Below, piece by piece: positions 45,221-54,236 of a DNA stretch of 64,000 bases. Source of the stretch: Chitinophagales bacterium (GTDB taxonomy: Bacteria; Bacteroidota; Bacteroidia; Chitinophagales; Chitinophagaceae); assembly GCA_013298665.1 (NCBI GenBank), contig JAAFIK010000011.1:37874-101873 (forward strand), in the 5' to 3' direction. Within the stretch, counting starts at the first letter, position 1; every line of letters begins with the position of its first letter. The notes beneath the pieces are model-generated. The model had not been told where the DNA came from and searched no databases. It worked only from the letters and a program-made list of their open reading frames with translations. Position numbers and translations under genes: made by a program.

Positions 45221-45786
45221 TGAGTACAGCAACATACACTCCGAGACTGGCAGACAAATACAAGAAGGAAGTTGTGCCTGCCTTAATGAAAAAATTCAGC
45301 TATAAAACGGTGATGCAGGCACCAAGACTCACCAAAATTTGTCTTAACCGCGGTGTAAACGGTGCCGTGGCTGATAAAAAACTGATCGATATCGCTGTGG
45401 ATGAGTTGACCAATATTACGGGTCAGAAAGCAGTGCCTACCATGTCTAAAAAGGATATCTCAAACTTTAAGTTGCGTAAGAACATGCCCATCGGGGCACG
45501 TGTTACCCTCCGCGGCGTAAAGATGTACGAATTCCTCGACAGGCTGGTATCTGTTTCGCTGCCGCGCGTACGCGATTTCAAGGGGATTAACGACAAGTCT
45601 TTCGATGGACGCGGTAACTACACCCTTGGTGTTACTGAACAGATCATCTTTCCCGAAATCGATATCGATAAGGTGAACAAGATCACTGGTCTTGACATTA
45701 CTTTCGTAACCACTGCGGGTACCAATGAAGAAGCATTCGAATTGCTGAAAGAATTGGGTATGCCTTTCAAAAACGTAAAGAAATAA
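45220..45786 (+). CDS. rplE: 50S ribosomal protein L5
   Basis: 188 residues: [60 protein letters not shown] and the [20 protein letters not shown] stretch. Binds 5S rRNA. Start overlaps the rplX stop, indicating coupling. Confidence 0.98.
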   Translation: MSTATYTPRLADKYKKEVVPALMKKFSYKTVMQAPRLTKICLNRGVNGAVADKKLIDIAVDELTNITGQKAVPTMSKKDISNFKLRKNMPIGARVTLRGVKMYEFLDRLVSVSLPRVRDFKGINDKSFDGRGNYTLGVTEQIIFPEIDIDKVNKITGLDITFVTTAGTNEEAFELLKELGMPFKNVKK

Positions 45787-45870
45787 GACAGGTATAAAGT
45801 ACCGGCGCAGTTGATGGCACGACGGATCAATGATCGCCCGGTATGTACTACTAAATACTAAAAAAAGAAT

Positions 45871-46140
45871 ATGGCAAAAAAATCAGTAGAAGCCAGGCAA
45901 CGCAAGCGTGAAGCAATGAACGCAAAGTTTTCGGAGAGAAGGGCAGCATTGAAAGCCGCTGGAGATTATGCAGCGCTGGATTTGTTACCCAGGAATTCTT
46001 CTCCGGTGCGCTTAAAGAACCGTTGCCAGTTGACAGGTCGCCCCAAAGGGTATATGCGCCACTTTGGCCTCTCCAGGGTAATGTTCCGTGACATGGCTTT
46101 GCAGGGTAAGATTCCCGGTGTCAAAAAGGCGAGCTGGTAA
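45871..46140 (+). CDS. rpsN: 30S ribosomal protein S14 (zinc-free form)
   Basis: 89 residues, the longer form. Only one cysteine is present ([20 protein letters not shown]), so the two CxxC zinc pairs of the short form are missing. [14 protein letters not shown] and the C-terminal IPGVKKASW are typical. Confidence 0.97.
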   Translation: MAKKSVEARQRKREAMNAKFSERRAALKAAGDYAALDLLPRNSSPVRLKNRCQLTGRPKGYMRHFGLSRVMFRDMALQGKIPGVKKASW

Positions 46141-46222
46141 TCAATTTAAGAACAGTGCCGAAGGTCACCACAGTTGAAACCACGGCAGAAACAATATTAA
46201 GAACAATCAATTACAAAATATT

Positions 46223-46621
46223 ATGGTAACTGATCCTATAGCAGACTATCTTACCCGAATCCGCAATGCGCAAATGGCCAACCACAGAATCGTTGAGATT
46301 CCTGCCAGTAACCTGAAAAAGCGCATCACTGAGATCCTGTACGAAAAGGGTTATATCCTCAAATACAAATTTGAAGATGACAGTAAGCAGGGGGTGATCA
46401 AGATCGCGTTGAAATACGATGCAGCTACGAAGTTGCCCGTTATCCAGAGCCTGGAAAGGGTAAGCCGCCCGGGTCTGCGTACATATGCCAAGCCTGAGGA
46501 ATTCAAGCGTGTGAAGAATGGTTTGGGTATTGCCATTATTTCCACTTCAAAAGGGGTTATGACGGACAAGGAGGCTAAAGTGCAGAATGTAGGCGGAGAG
46601 GTATTGTGTAACATTTATTAA
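46223..46621 (+). CDS. rpsH: 30S ribosomal protein S8
   Basis: 132 residues: DPIADYLTRIRNAQMANH, IPASNLKKRITEILYEKGYI, and the C-terminal ISTSKGVMTDKEAKVQNVGG. The C-terminal RNA-binding loop is intact. In E. coli S8 represses the spc operon; not testable here. Confidence 0.97.
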   Translation: MVTDPIADYLTRIRNAQMANHRIVEIPASNLKKRITEILYEKGYILKYKFEDDSKQGVIKIALKYDAATKLPVIQSLERVSRPGLRTYAKPEEFKRVKNGLGIAIISTSKGVMTDKEAKVQNVGGEVLCNIY

Positions 46622-46705
46622 TGCAAATTATTATTTACCGGTACATTAAGCTGAAACTATACTAAGCTGACCGGTCGGTAAATCAAACAGTATAAATTTA
46701 TAATT

Positions 46706-47260
46706 ATGAGTCGTATAGGTAAGAAACCGGTTGTGATTCCTGCAGGTGTAACCATTACACTGGGTAAGGACAATGTGGTAAGTGTAAAAGGACCCAAGGG
46801 TGAACTGAAACAAACCGTTGATCCGGATATCACTATTGAGATTGCAGATGGTAATGTAACGATCAGCAGGCCAACCGACCAGATCCGCCATCGTGCGATG
46901 CATGGTCTTTACCGTTCACTGATCGGTAATATGGTTAAAGGTGTAACTGAAGGATATACAAAGAAAATGGAACTGGTGGGCGTGGGTTATAAGGCTACCA
47001 ACCAGGGCAATATTCTTGATCTCGCCCTTGGTTATTCGCACAATATCATTTTTGAAATACCTAAGGAACTGACTGTGGCTACAGCACAGGAAAAAGGGCA
47101 AAACCCCGTGATCAACCTTGAGTGTATCGATAAACAGTTGCTGGGACAGGTTTGTGCTAAAATCCGGAGCCTGCGTAAGCCTGAACCATACAAGGGTAAG
47201 GGTGTGAAGTTTGCAGGCGAGGTATTGAGGAGAAAAGCAGGTAAATCCGCGGGTAAGTAA
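46706..47260 (+). CDS. rplF: 50S ribosomal protein L6
   Basis: 184 residues, two similar alpha/beta domains. SRIGKKPVVIPAGVTITLG and the C-terminal RKPEPYKGKGVKFAGEVLRR are the L6 signature. It lies near the sarcin-ricin loop. Confidence 0.97.
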   Translation: MSRIGKKPVVIPAGVTITLGKDNVVSVKGPKGELKQTVDPDITIEIADGNVTISRPTDQIRHRAMHGLYRSLIGNMVKGVTEGYTKKMELVGVGYKATNQGNILDLALGYSHNIIFEIPKELTVATAQEKGQNPVINLECIDKQLLGQVCAKIRSLRKPEPYKGKGVKFAGEVLRRKAGKSAGK

Positions 47261-47345
47261 CCGTTAAATAACCGAGCCGTTCAACCGGCGGGTGTATAAT
47301 TATTCAATTTTCCCGGCAGTATCGGGAAATACAAAACAGAACAAG

Positions 47346-47699
47346 ATGAACAACAAAGGAGTTGCAAAACAAAAAATCAGGTACCGTATCCGTAAAAAGA
47401 TATCAGGTACTTCAGCAAAGCCCCGGCTGAGTGTTTTTCGCAGTAATGCTGATATTTATGTACAACTGATTAATGATGAGTCTGGTGTTACATTGGCATC
47501 TGCATCATCCAAAGACAAAGAAATTGCTGCCCAGAAAGTGAATAAAACTGAAAAAAGTAAACTGGTTGGTGCCACTATTGCCCGTAAAGCAACGGAACTG
47601 GGACTTACTACTGCAATTTTCGATCGCGGGGGTAATCTTTACCATGGCCGTGTAAAAGCAGTAGCAGAAGGCGCAAGGGAAGGCGGGTTACAATTTTAA
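47346..47699 (+). CDS. rplR: 50S ribosomal protein L18
   Basis: 117 residues from the ATG at 47346 ([19 protein letters not shown]). The frame is open upstream to 47292, but that stretch does not look like L18. [18 protein letters not shown] and [20 protein letters not shown] are present. Binds 5S rRNA. Confidence 0.96.
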   Translation: MNNKGVAKQKIRYRIRKKISGTSAKPRLSVFRSNADIYVQLINDESGVTLASASSKDKEIAAQKVNKTEKSKLVGATIARKATELGLTTAIFDRGGNLYHGRVKAVAEGAREGGLQF

Positions 47700-47728
47700 T
47701 ACACTAAACATTCTAACAAAGAATATAC

Positions 47729-48247
47729 ATGGCAAATTTAATTTTAAGCAGGGTAAAAGCCGGAGACCTGGAACTGAAGGAGAAAGTGGTATCGATCAAC
47801 CGTGTGGTTAAAACTACAAAAGGTGGTCGTGCATTCAGTTTCTCTGCATTAGTGGTGGTTGGAAATGAAGCGGGTGTTGTTGGTCATGGTTTGGGTAAAG
47901 CCAAAGAAGTGCAGGAAGCGATTACCAAGGGTATCGAAGATGCAAAGAAAAACCTGATCAAAGTACCCGTCATGCATGGTACAATTCCTCACGACCAGTT
48001 TGCAAAAGAAGGAGCGGCCAAGGTATTGATCAAGCCTGCTGCCCATGGTACGGGTGTAATTGCCGGAGGTAGTATGCGTGCTGTACTTGAAAGTGCAGGT
48101 ATTACCGATGTTCTTGCCAAAAGCCTTGGTTCAGCAAATCCACACAACGTGGTAAAAGCGACTTTCAGGGCATTGGCTACCTTACGCGAGCCTATTGCTG
48201 TAAGCAAAACCCGCAACATCAGTTTAAAGAAAGTATTTAACGGATAA
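47729..48247 (+). CDS. rpsE: 30S ribosomal protein S5
   Basis: 172 residues: dsRBD-like N-domain with [20 protein letters not shown] and [14 protein letters not shown], then [19 protein letters not shown] and [14 protein letters not shown]. Takes part in decoding accuracy and mRNA unwinding. Confidence 0.97.
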   Translation: MANLILSRVKAGDLELKEKVVSINRVVKTTKGGRAFSFSALVVVGNEAGVVGHGLGKAKEVQEAITKGIEDAKKNLIKVPVMHGTIPHDQFAKEGAAKVLIKPAAHGTGVIAGGSMRAVLESAGITDVLAKSLGSANPHNVVKATFRALATLREPIAVSKTRNISLKKVFNG

Positions 48248-48281
48248 AGTACTGGTCCGCAGACCAGCCAAAGCATTTGTT

Positions 48282-48464
48282 ATGACAAAAATTAAAATAA
48301 CACAGGTTAAAAGCGTGATCGACAGGTCAGAGCGTCAGAAAAGAACCATGGAAGCCCTTGGTCTAAAAAAAATGAACGCTACTGTAGAAGTAGAAGCTAC
48401 GCCACAGATACTGGGTATGGTTACAAAAGTAAACCACCTGGTAAAAGTGGAGGAGGTAGCCTGA
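48282..48464 (+). CDS. rpmD: 50S ribosomal protein L30
   Basis: 60 residues. [20 protein letters not shown] then [20 protein letters not shown] match the L30 beta-alpha fold. Position between rpsE and rplO is canonical. Confidence 0.95.
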   Translation: MTKIKITQVKSVIDRSERQKRTMEALGLKKMNATVEVEATPQILGMVTKVNHLVKVEEVA

Positions 48465-48545
48465 TCTCACTGTTGATCCTCAACACAACCAAAAGTATTA
48501 TTCATTGCGAGGGGTGATACCCCGTAAAGTACAAAATCAAAAAAA

Positions 48546-48995
48546 ATGAAGTTACATGAACTCAGGCCTGCAAAAGGCGCAACACACAAAGAAAAGCGTA
48601 TAGGTCGTGGTGAGGCCAGTGGTAAAGGCGGAACCTCCACCAAGGGTAACAAAGGTGGGCAGAGCCGCGCTGGTTACAAGAGTAAAATGGCACATGAAGG
48701 TGGTCAGATGCCGATCCAGCGCCGTATTCCTAAGCGTGGTTTCAAGAACATCAATCGTGTGGAGTATAAAGTGCTTAATATTGGCCAGATCGACCAGTTG
48801 TCTGAAAAATACGGCATTACCGAATTCAACCTGCCCAATCTCTATATCAATGGTTTGATCAGTCAGTTTGACAATGTTAAATTGCTTGGAAACGGCGAAA
48901 TCAAAGGCAAGTACAGCTTCAAGGTGAATGCTGTGAGTGCGAAAGCCAAGGCTGCGGTTGAGGCTGCGGGAGGAACCGTAGAGATAGTCAAATAA
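48546..48995 (+). CDS. rplO: 50S ribosomal protein L15
   Basis: 149 residues. MKLHELRPAKGATHKEKRIG and the Gly/Lys-rich extension ASGKGGTSTKGNKGGQSR, RRIPKRGFKN, and C-terminal VSAKAKAAVEAAGGTVEIVK are all L15. An intrinsic terminator follows 17 bp after its stop. Confidence 0.97.
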   Translation: MKLHELRPAKGATHKEKRIGRGEASGKGGTSTKGNKGGQSRAGYKSKMAHEGGQMPIQRRIPKRGFKNINRVEYKVLNIGQIDQLSEKYGITEFNLPNLYINGLISQFDNVKLLGNGEIKGKYSFKVNAVSAKAKAAVEAAGGTVEIVK

Positions 48996-49012
48996 ATTAC
49001 CGATATTTGTAC

Positions 49013-49037
49013 GACGCATCCTGGATGCGTCTTTTTT
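49013..49037 (+). terminator. Intrinsic terminator between rplO and secY
   Basis: gacgcat (49013-49019) and atgcgtc (49025-49031) form a 7-bp stem (9 bp with tighter loop pairing), followed directly by six T. It would end part of the operon transcript before secY. Confidence 0.8.
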
Positions 49038-49076
49038 GGTTAAGACAAATCACATCATTAAAATCGCTTTAAGTCA

Positions 49077-50435
49077 GTGAAGAAATTCATTCAAACGCTT
49101 AAGAATATCTGGAGTATTGAGGAGTTGCGTAAAAAGATACTTTACACCCTCCTGCTCATATTCATATACAGGCTGGGTTCATATATTGTTCTCCCCGGTA
49201 TCGATCCTAACGAACAGGCCAAATTAGCCTCCGGAAACCCTAAAGAAGGTATCCTCGGGTTACTTGATGCATTTGTGGGCGGATCTTTTTCCAAAGCTTC
49301 TATTTTTGCACTTGGCATCATGCCCTATATCTCGGCTTCTATCTTTATGCAACTGATGACCATCCTGGTTCCGCAGATGCAGAAAATACAGAAAGAAGGG
49401 GAGAGCGGACGGAAAAAAATTAACCAATGGACCCGCTACCTCACGGTAGGCGTTACCGCTTTTCAGGCGGCTGCCTATATTGGTTACCTCAAAAACCCGG
49501 GCAACGCAGCTTTGCTTCCTGCCTTTAGTGCCTACTTCTGGTTGTCGACTGTAGTTATACTTACTGTAGGTACCCTCTTTGTAATGTGGCTGGGTGAAAA
49601 GATTACAGATAAAGGGCTTGGTAACGGTACTTCTATTATCATCATGGTGGGTATCCTTGCCCGTCTGCCGCAATCTTTTATGCAGGAATGGACGTCGCGG
49701 ACTACAAGCCGTGCAGGTGGTGCTGGAGGTTTGCTTATCCTGCTCGTGGAACTGATTTTCCTCTTCGCTGTAATTATGGGGCTGATCATGCTGGTACAGG
49801 GTACACGTAAATTGCCGGTAAGCTATGCGAAGCAACTGGTGGGTAACCGCCAGATTGGCGGAGCGCGTAACTTTCTCCCGCTCAAGGTAAATGCTTCCGG
49901 TGTAATGCCGATCATCTTTGCACAGGCCATACTCTTTTTGCCTACCATCTTCTCTGGTTTTAATGCCGGCGCAAGTGGCTGGACAAAATACTTTACCGAT
50001 CACACGAATGTTGTTTACATGATCGTATACTCTATTTGTGTTATCGCATTCACCTTTCTTTATACGGCGCTGATCTTTAACCCCAAACAAATGGCTGAAG
50101 ACCTGAAGCGCAGTAACGGCTTTATTCCGGGCGTCAAGCCGGGTCAGCCTACGGCCGACTATATCGGTACCATTATGGACAGGATTACGCTTCCGGGTGC
50201 TGTATTACTTGCTTTTGTGGGTATACTTCCCGGTCTTTGTCAACTGGTATTTGTTAACATGACCCAGGGTTTCTCTACCTTCTTTGGTGGCACATCACTC
50301 CTGATCATGGTAGGGGTTATTCTGGATACCCTTCAGCAGATAGAAACCCAGTTGCTCATGCGCCAGTATGATGGCCTCATGAGCGGTGGCAGGGTACAGG
50401 GACGCCAGGCAGTGACTTCTGCTTCTGGTATGTAA
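49077..50435 (+). CDS. secY: Protein translocase subunit SecY
   Basis: 452 residues from a GTG, with ten predicted membrane helices; the channel of the Sec translocon. IEELRKKILYTLLLIFIYRLGSYI at the N-terminus, the plug region VGGSFSKASIFALGIMPYISASI, and the cytoplasmic loop PVSYAKQLVG with RQIGGARNFLPLKVNASGVMPIIFA are standard. A Gly-rich C-terminal cytoplasmic tail includes MRQYDGLMSGGRVQGRQ. It is 81 bp past rplO, with a terminator in the gap. Confidence 0.97.
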   Translation: MKKFIQTLKNIWSIEELRKKILYTLLLIFIYRLGSYIVLPGIDPNEQAKLASGNPKEGILGLLDAFVGGSFSKASIFALGIMPYISASIFMQLMTILVPQMQKIQKEGESGRKKINQWTRYLTVGVTAFQAAAYIGYLKNPGNAALLPAFSAYFWLSTVVILTVGTLFVMWLGEKITDKGLGNGTSIIIMVGILARLPQSFMQEWTSRTTSRAGGAGGLLILLVELIFLFAVIMGLIMLVQGTRKLPVSYAKQLVGNRQIGGARNFLPLKVNASGVMPIIFAQAILFLPTIFSGFNAGASGWTKYFTDHTNVVYMIVYSICVIAFTFLYTALIFNPKQMAEDLKRSNGFIPGVKPGQPTADYIGTIMDRITLPGAVLLAFVGILPGLCQLVFVNMTQGFSTFFGGTSLLIMVGVILDTLQQIETQLLMRQYDGLMSGGRVQGRQAVTSASGM

Positions 50436-50457
50436 GTCCTCAATAATAAGATTACAC

Positions 50458-50491
50458 ACAAACCCTGGCGCAAAACGTCGGGGTTTGTTTT
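50458..50491 (+). terminator. Possible terminator after secY
   Basis: acaaaccc (50458-50465) and gggtttgt (50481-50488) form an 8-bp stem with a 15-nt loop and a short T-run (to 50491). It lies between secY and map, so map may be partly uncoupled. Confidence 0.55.
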
Positions 50492-50536
50492 GACACAACA
50501 TATAATAGCAACAGTCCATCCGGAAAAACTGAAAGC

Positions 50537-51337
50537 ATGATTTATTACAAGACCGATGCTGAGATAGAACTTATTCGCGAGAGCAGCCTTATCGTGAGCA
50601 AAACCATTGCCACGCTGGCAGGGTTGCTGCGTCCGGGTATTACTACCTTGTATTTAGACGAAGTTGCTGAGCAATTTATCCGCGATAACGGAGGGGTGCC
50701 TTCTTTTAAAGGATTTGACGATTATCCCTTCTCTACCTGCATTTCTGTTAACGATGCTGTGGTGCATGGGTTTCCCACAACGGATACCCTTAAGGAGGGC
50801 GATCTTGTTTCGATAGATATCGGGGTGTTCAAGAATGGTTTTCATGGCGACAGTGCCTATACTTTTGCCCTTAAAGACCCGGGTACCGCTGCCATTGATC
50901 TGATGCGTGTTACGAAGGCCTCGCTCTATGCGGGTATTGAAAAAGCTGTTGCCGGCAACAGGATTGGGGATATCGCTTTTGCGGTGCAGGAACTGACAGA
51001 AAGAAAACACCGCTATGGTGTGGTACGTGAGCTTGTAGGCCATGGTCTGGGGCGTGAACTGCACGAAGAGCCACAGGTACCCAATTACGGCAAAAGGGGC
51101 AGTGGCGCCAAGCTCAATGAAAGTCTTGTCATTGCTATAGAACCTATGGTGAATCTTGGTAAAAAGGATGTTAAGACCGATGCTGATGGCTGGACCATCC
51201 GTACCAAAGATGGTAAACCTTCTGCCCATTATGAGCATACCCTCTGTGTAAAAAAGGGTAAAGCGGATATCCTCTCTTCGTTTGCGGCCATTGAAGTGGC
51301 CGAAGCAGCCAATACATACCTGGTGTCAGGATATTAA
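50537..51337 (+). CDS. map: Type I methionine aminopeptidase
   Basis: 266 residues; removes the initiator methionine. The five metal ligands are visible: two Asp in SIDIGVFKNGFHGDSAY, His in VGHGLGRELHE, Glu in IAIEPM and Glu in HYEHT. HVSVNDAVVHG-type motif reads SVNDAVVHGFP. In most relatives map is followed by infA, rpmJ, rpsM and the rest of the alpha operon; here the next gene is unrelated. Confidence 0.97.
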   Translation: MIYYKTDAEIELIRESSLIVSKTIATLAGLLRPGITTLYLDEVAEQFIRDNGGVPSFKGFDDYPFSTCISVNDAVVHGFPTTDTLKEGDLVSIDIGVFKNGFHGDSAYTFALKDPGTAAIDLMRVTKASLYAGIEKAVAGNRIGDIAFAVQELTERKHRYGVVRELVGHGLGRELHEEPQVPNYGKRGSGAKLNESLVIAIEPMVNLGKKDVKTDADGWTIRTKDGKPSAHYEHTLCVKKGKADILSSFAAIEVAEAANTYLVSGY

Positions 51338-51430
51338 CTGCACCTTTTATCCGTAACAGCCACCGTATTTCAGCCCTGTTTCCCAACGATGCCTGTATGA
51401 TGCCATTGTTACCTGTCATCACAATATTTA

Positions 51431-51459
51431 TTGTTGCCTTTATATTTCCCGTATATTTA
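51431..51459 (+). promoter_or_regulatory. Possible promoter of the plug-domain paralogue pair
   Basis: TTG at 51431-51433, an 18-bp spacer and TATATTTA at 51452-51459 (one mismatch to TAnnTTTG), 24 bp before the ATG at 51483. Moderate match only. Confidence 0.35.
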
Positions 51460-51482
51460 GTATCAGAAGCAACTAAAAAGTT

Positions 51483-52654
51483 ATGCAGCGTAATGTTATG
51501 CAATACCTGGTGAAAATGGTCGCCATTTTTTTTATGGTGGTGTGTATCGTTCGGGTTCAGGCACAATCTGATACATTACAGGTAACACTCAGCAGACACC
51601 AGTTGCAACCCGGGGATACCCTGCACATTTCCGCCAGCTACAGCGTAAACGGTAAAGCCCCTAAGGCAGCCACCCTTTTCCTCAATATTGTGAATGAAAA
51701 CAGCGGGTCCTGGCAATTGCGCTGGCCATTGCTTGATGGTGTTTCGGAAACGGCTATACTTTTACCGGATTCCATGACCAATGGCCGCGCTACCGGCTAT
51801 ATTTTTCAGCATTACAGGCATTTTTTACTGTGCGCGGGCAGGTGAAGCAGCCTGAGGGCTTGAAGGTACTGAAGTCCGTTCTGCTGACGGGTAACGGGGC
51901 TTTCCTGGAGCGCGATGTGGCCGTTGAAGAGGATGGCAGTTTCGCGTACCGGAACAGCCTGTTCCCCAATATGGCCACACTCTCTTTTGTAAAAAAGACC
52001 GGTAAAAATGATGACCTGGACATCAGCATCAGTACCATTTTAGATTCGGTATACCTGCCCGTGGGCAAAACGAAGATCGAACACCTTGTTATTGGAGATG
52101 CGGCCATCTTTCCTGCTGATACTGCGGCGATGAACCGTTTGGATAATGATACTGCTTTACTCGGAAAGTCAAAATCCCTGCCCACGGTCATTGTATTCGG
52201 GCAACGGCTCAGTCGTGCCCGGTTGTTTAACGAACGCTATTCGAGGGGACTGTTCAGGGATATGAACGAACGCATCATTGACCTGCTTGATGACAATACC
52301 GCTGCTGTTGGTCAGACTGTTTTGCAGTTTCTGGGTTCACGGGTAGCGGGACTCAATGTTACAAGTGCCGGCTCCTTTCCCACGGCGTCCTGGCGTGGTG
52401 GTGTGGTACAGTTTTATATGGATGAAATGCGGGTGGATATCCGGCAGATTGAACTGATTAATGTAAATGATGTGGCCATTATCAAAACCTATCCGCCACC
52501 TTTTACAGGCAACCCCGGCGGTGATGGTGGTGCGGTAGCCGTTTATACCAAGCGGGGCGATGATGATGCAGCCAAAGGTAACCGGAATACTTTCCGGGTG
52601 AGGGGCTATTCTCCGCCCTGGGTATCGTTGTCGGTTAAGCCGGATGAGTATTAA
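51483..52654 (+). pseudogene. Frameshifted secreted protein with plug-like C-terminus (paralogue 1)
   Basis: Two overlapping frames together match the intact neighbour at 52737 along its whole length. The first frame (51483-51845) has a signal peptide (VCIVRVQAQ) and an Ig-like domain (RHQLQPGDTLHISASYSV, TLFLNIVNENSGSWQLRWPL). At 51783-51793 the DNA reads ggc cgc gc tac; removing the extra GC restores the RYRLYFSALQAFFTVRGQ continuation seen in paralogue 2. The second frame runs to 52654 with LPTVIVFGQRL, IIDLLDDNTAAVGQTV and NDVAIIKTYPPPFTG then GGAVAVYTKRG. Either a real 2-bp expansion or a base-call error. Confidence 0.8.
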
Positions 52655-52736
52655 AGTGAAACAGAAAAGTTCGACAACTTTATTTCAAAACATTATACTT
52701 TGCAAGTAGTTTTGCAAAAGATTTCTAAACTTCTGT

Positions 52737-53894
52737 ATGCCCCGTGTAAATAAGATAGCTGTAGGCGTTCTCTTTGTATTGCTTCCGTTGGTTACATATG
52801 CGCAACGCGATGAACTGGCGGTGCGGCTTAATAAACGACAGTTGCAGCCAGGCGATACCCTTATCATTTCTGCACTTTATACCATCAACGATACCACTCC
52901 GCCTGCGGGTACGCTTTTTCTCAATTTGGTGAATGAAAACAACAGCTCCTGGCAAATGCGCTGGCCGCTGGTTGATGGTAAGTGTATGACGGCCCTTATA
53001 TTGCCCGCAAATATAGCGAGGGGTAGCTACAGGCTTTTTTTCTCAGCGATGCAGGCCGTTTTTACTATACAGGGGAAGGTGAAAAAGCCTTCGGGTATCA
53101 GCAGTCTTAAAACGTTGTTTTTAACCACGAACGGGGCATTTAAACAGGTGATTATCCCTGTTGGTGATAATGGCAGCTTTGCGTATGCAAACAATATGTT
53201 TCCCGATGCGGCAAGTATCTATTTTTCGAGAAATGATGGCGGGGATAACGATGTACTTGATATCCGGATCAATACCGTACTTGATGCGGTGTTTCTGCCC
53301 GCGGCAAAAATGGTCAGGGAAACGGTATCGGTTGGTGTTGCGGACAGCCTTGCTGTTGAGGGGATTGCGGTTGATGATGATACCGTTTTTTTAAGCCGTA
53401 CAAAGGCTTTGCCTGTGGTTACGGTCTTTGGCCAGCGGCTCAGGCCTATCGAACTTTTTGAGCAACTGTACACCCATGGATTATTCAAATCGACCAGTGC
53501 GCGTATTATTGACTTACTGGATGATCCTGCCGAAGCCAATGGCCAGACAGTATATTTTTACCTGCAGAACAGGGTGGCGGGGATCAGGTTTGGGTTTAAG
53601 AAGGTAAACGGGCAGGATGTGCCGATCGCACTGTGGCGGGGTGATGAGGTAGGGTTTTATCTCGACGAAACACCCGTAGAACTCGATCTTTTCCGGGGTA
53701 TAAATACGCGTAATGTAGCCATGATCAAAATGTTTTCACCTCCTTTTTTTGGCGGTCGCCTGGGGGGCTCTGGTGGAGCTGTAGTGGTTTATACCAAAAG
53801 AGGAAACCTGCTCGGAGAAACGGCCAACAAAACGGCTTTCCGGGTGAAGGGATATTCGCCGCTTGTCGTTCCGTTGCCTGCTGAACCAGAGTGA
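52737..53894 (+). CDS. Secreted protein with Ig-like and plug-like domains (paralogue 2)
   Basis: 385 residues with a signal peptide ending TYAQ. N-terminal Ig/MG-like module: NKRQLQPGDTLIISALYTI, TLFLNLVNENNSSWQMRWPL, then VFTIQGKVKKPSGI. The C-terminal half resembles a TonB-receptor plug: LPVVTVFGQRL, RIIDLLDDPAEANGQTV, YLQNRVAGIRF, YLDETPVELDLF, NVAMIKMFSPPFFGG and GGAVVVYTKRG, but the chain ends with no beta-barrel. It is a tandem duplicate of the preceding gene, 82 bp away. Function unknown; it shares the C-terminal pattern with the MG2 protein at 25297-27792. Confidence 0.75.
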   Translation: MPRVNKIAVGVLFVLLPLVTYAQRDELAVRLNKRQLQPGDTLIISALYTINDTTPPAGTLFLNLVNENNSSWQMRWPLVDGKCMTALILPANIARGSYRLFFSAMQAVFTIQGKVKKPSGISSLKTLFLTTNGAFKQVIIPVGDNGSFAYANNMFPDAASIYFSRNDGGDNDVLDIRINTVLDAVFLPAAKMVRETVSVGVADSLAVEGIAVDDDTVFLSRTKALPVVTVFGQRLRPIELFEQLYTHGLFKSTSARIIDLLDDPAEANGQTVYFYLQNRVAGIRFGFKKVNGQDVPIALWRGDEVGFYLDETPVELDLFRGINTRNVAMIKMFSPPFFGGRLGGSGGAVVVYTKRGNLLGETANKTAFRVKGYSPLVVPLPAEPE

Positions 53895-53921
53895 GTAGCA
53901 GGCTTATTCCGGGGGGCTGCA

Positions 53922-54218
53922 TCAATTGAGCTGTACGGCCGGCAACCGGTAGGTTTGCCCGTCGTACACAAATAGCTCGTCAATTTCAATGGTCCAGTAT
54001 TTATAAAGGGGGGACTGCATGAGGTATTCTTCAACAGCTATCTTGCTGCCGGCATTCATGAGTATCCAGCTTCGCTGGGTTTCCATACTTACCGCGTAAT
54101 AATCGATGATGCCCTTGTCGATCAGTTGGTTGATAAATACCCGGTGCTGGGGTACAAAACCCATGAAGGCATCATCCATTTCAAATTTGATGGTAACCTG
54201 GTATTTATTTGATTCCAT
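53922..54218 (-). CDS. Small conserved hypothetical protein, possible dimeric alpha/beta-barrel fold
   Basis: 98 residues, cytoplasmic. Order of elements (beta YQVTIKFEM, helix FVPQHRVFINQLIDKGII, beta DYYAVSMETQRSWILMNA, helix SKIAVEEYLMQSPL, beta YKYWTIEIDEL) fits the ferredoxin-like fold of YciI and muconolactone-isomerase relatives. No catalytic residue can be named. It is 18 bp downstream of mtaB and is probably co-transcribed with it. Confidence 0.75.
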   Translation of the reverse strand: MESNKYQVTIKFEMDDAFMGFVPQHRVFINQLIDKGIIDYYAVSMETQRSWILMNAGSKIAVEEYLMQSPLYKYWTIEIDELFVYDGQTYRLPAVQLN

Positions 54219-54236
54219 GATACTTTTATTAATGGG

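Noticed and set aside
49260..50090. 276-codon frame antisense to secY
   Set aside because: Hydrophilic shadow of membrane helices; secY is intact on the plus strand.
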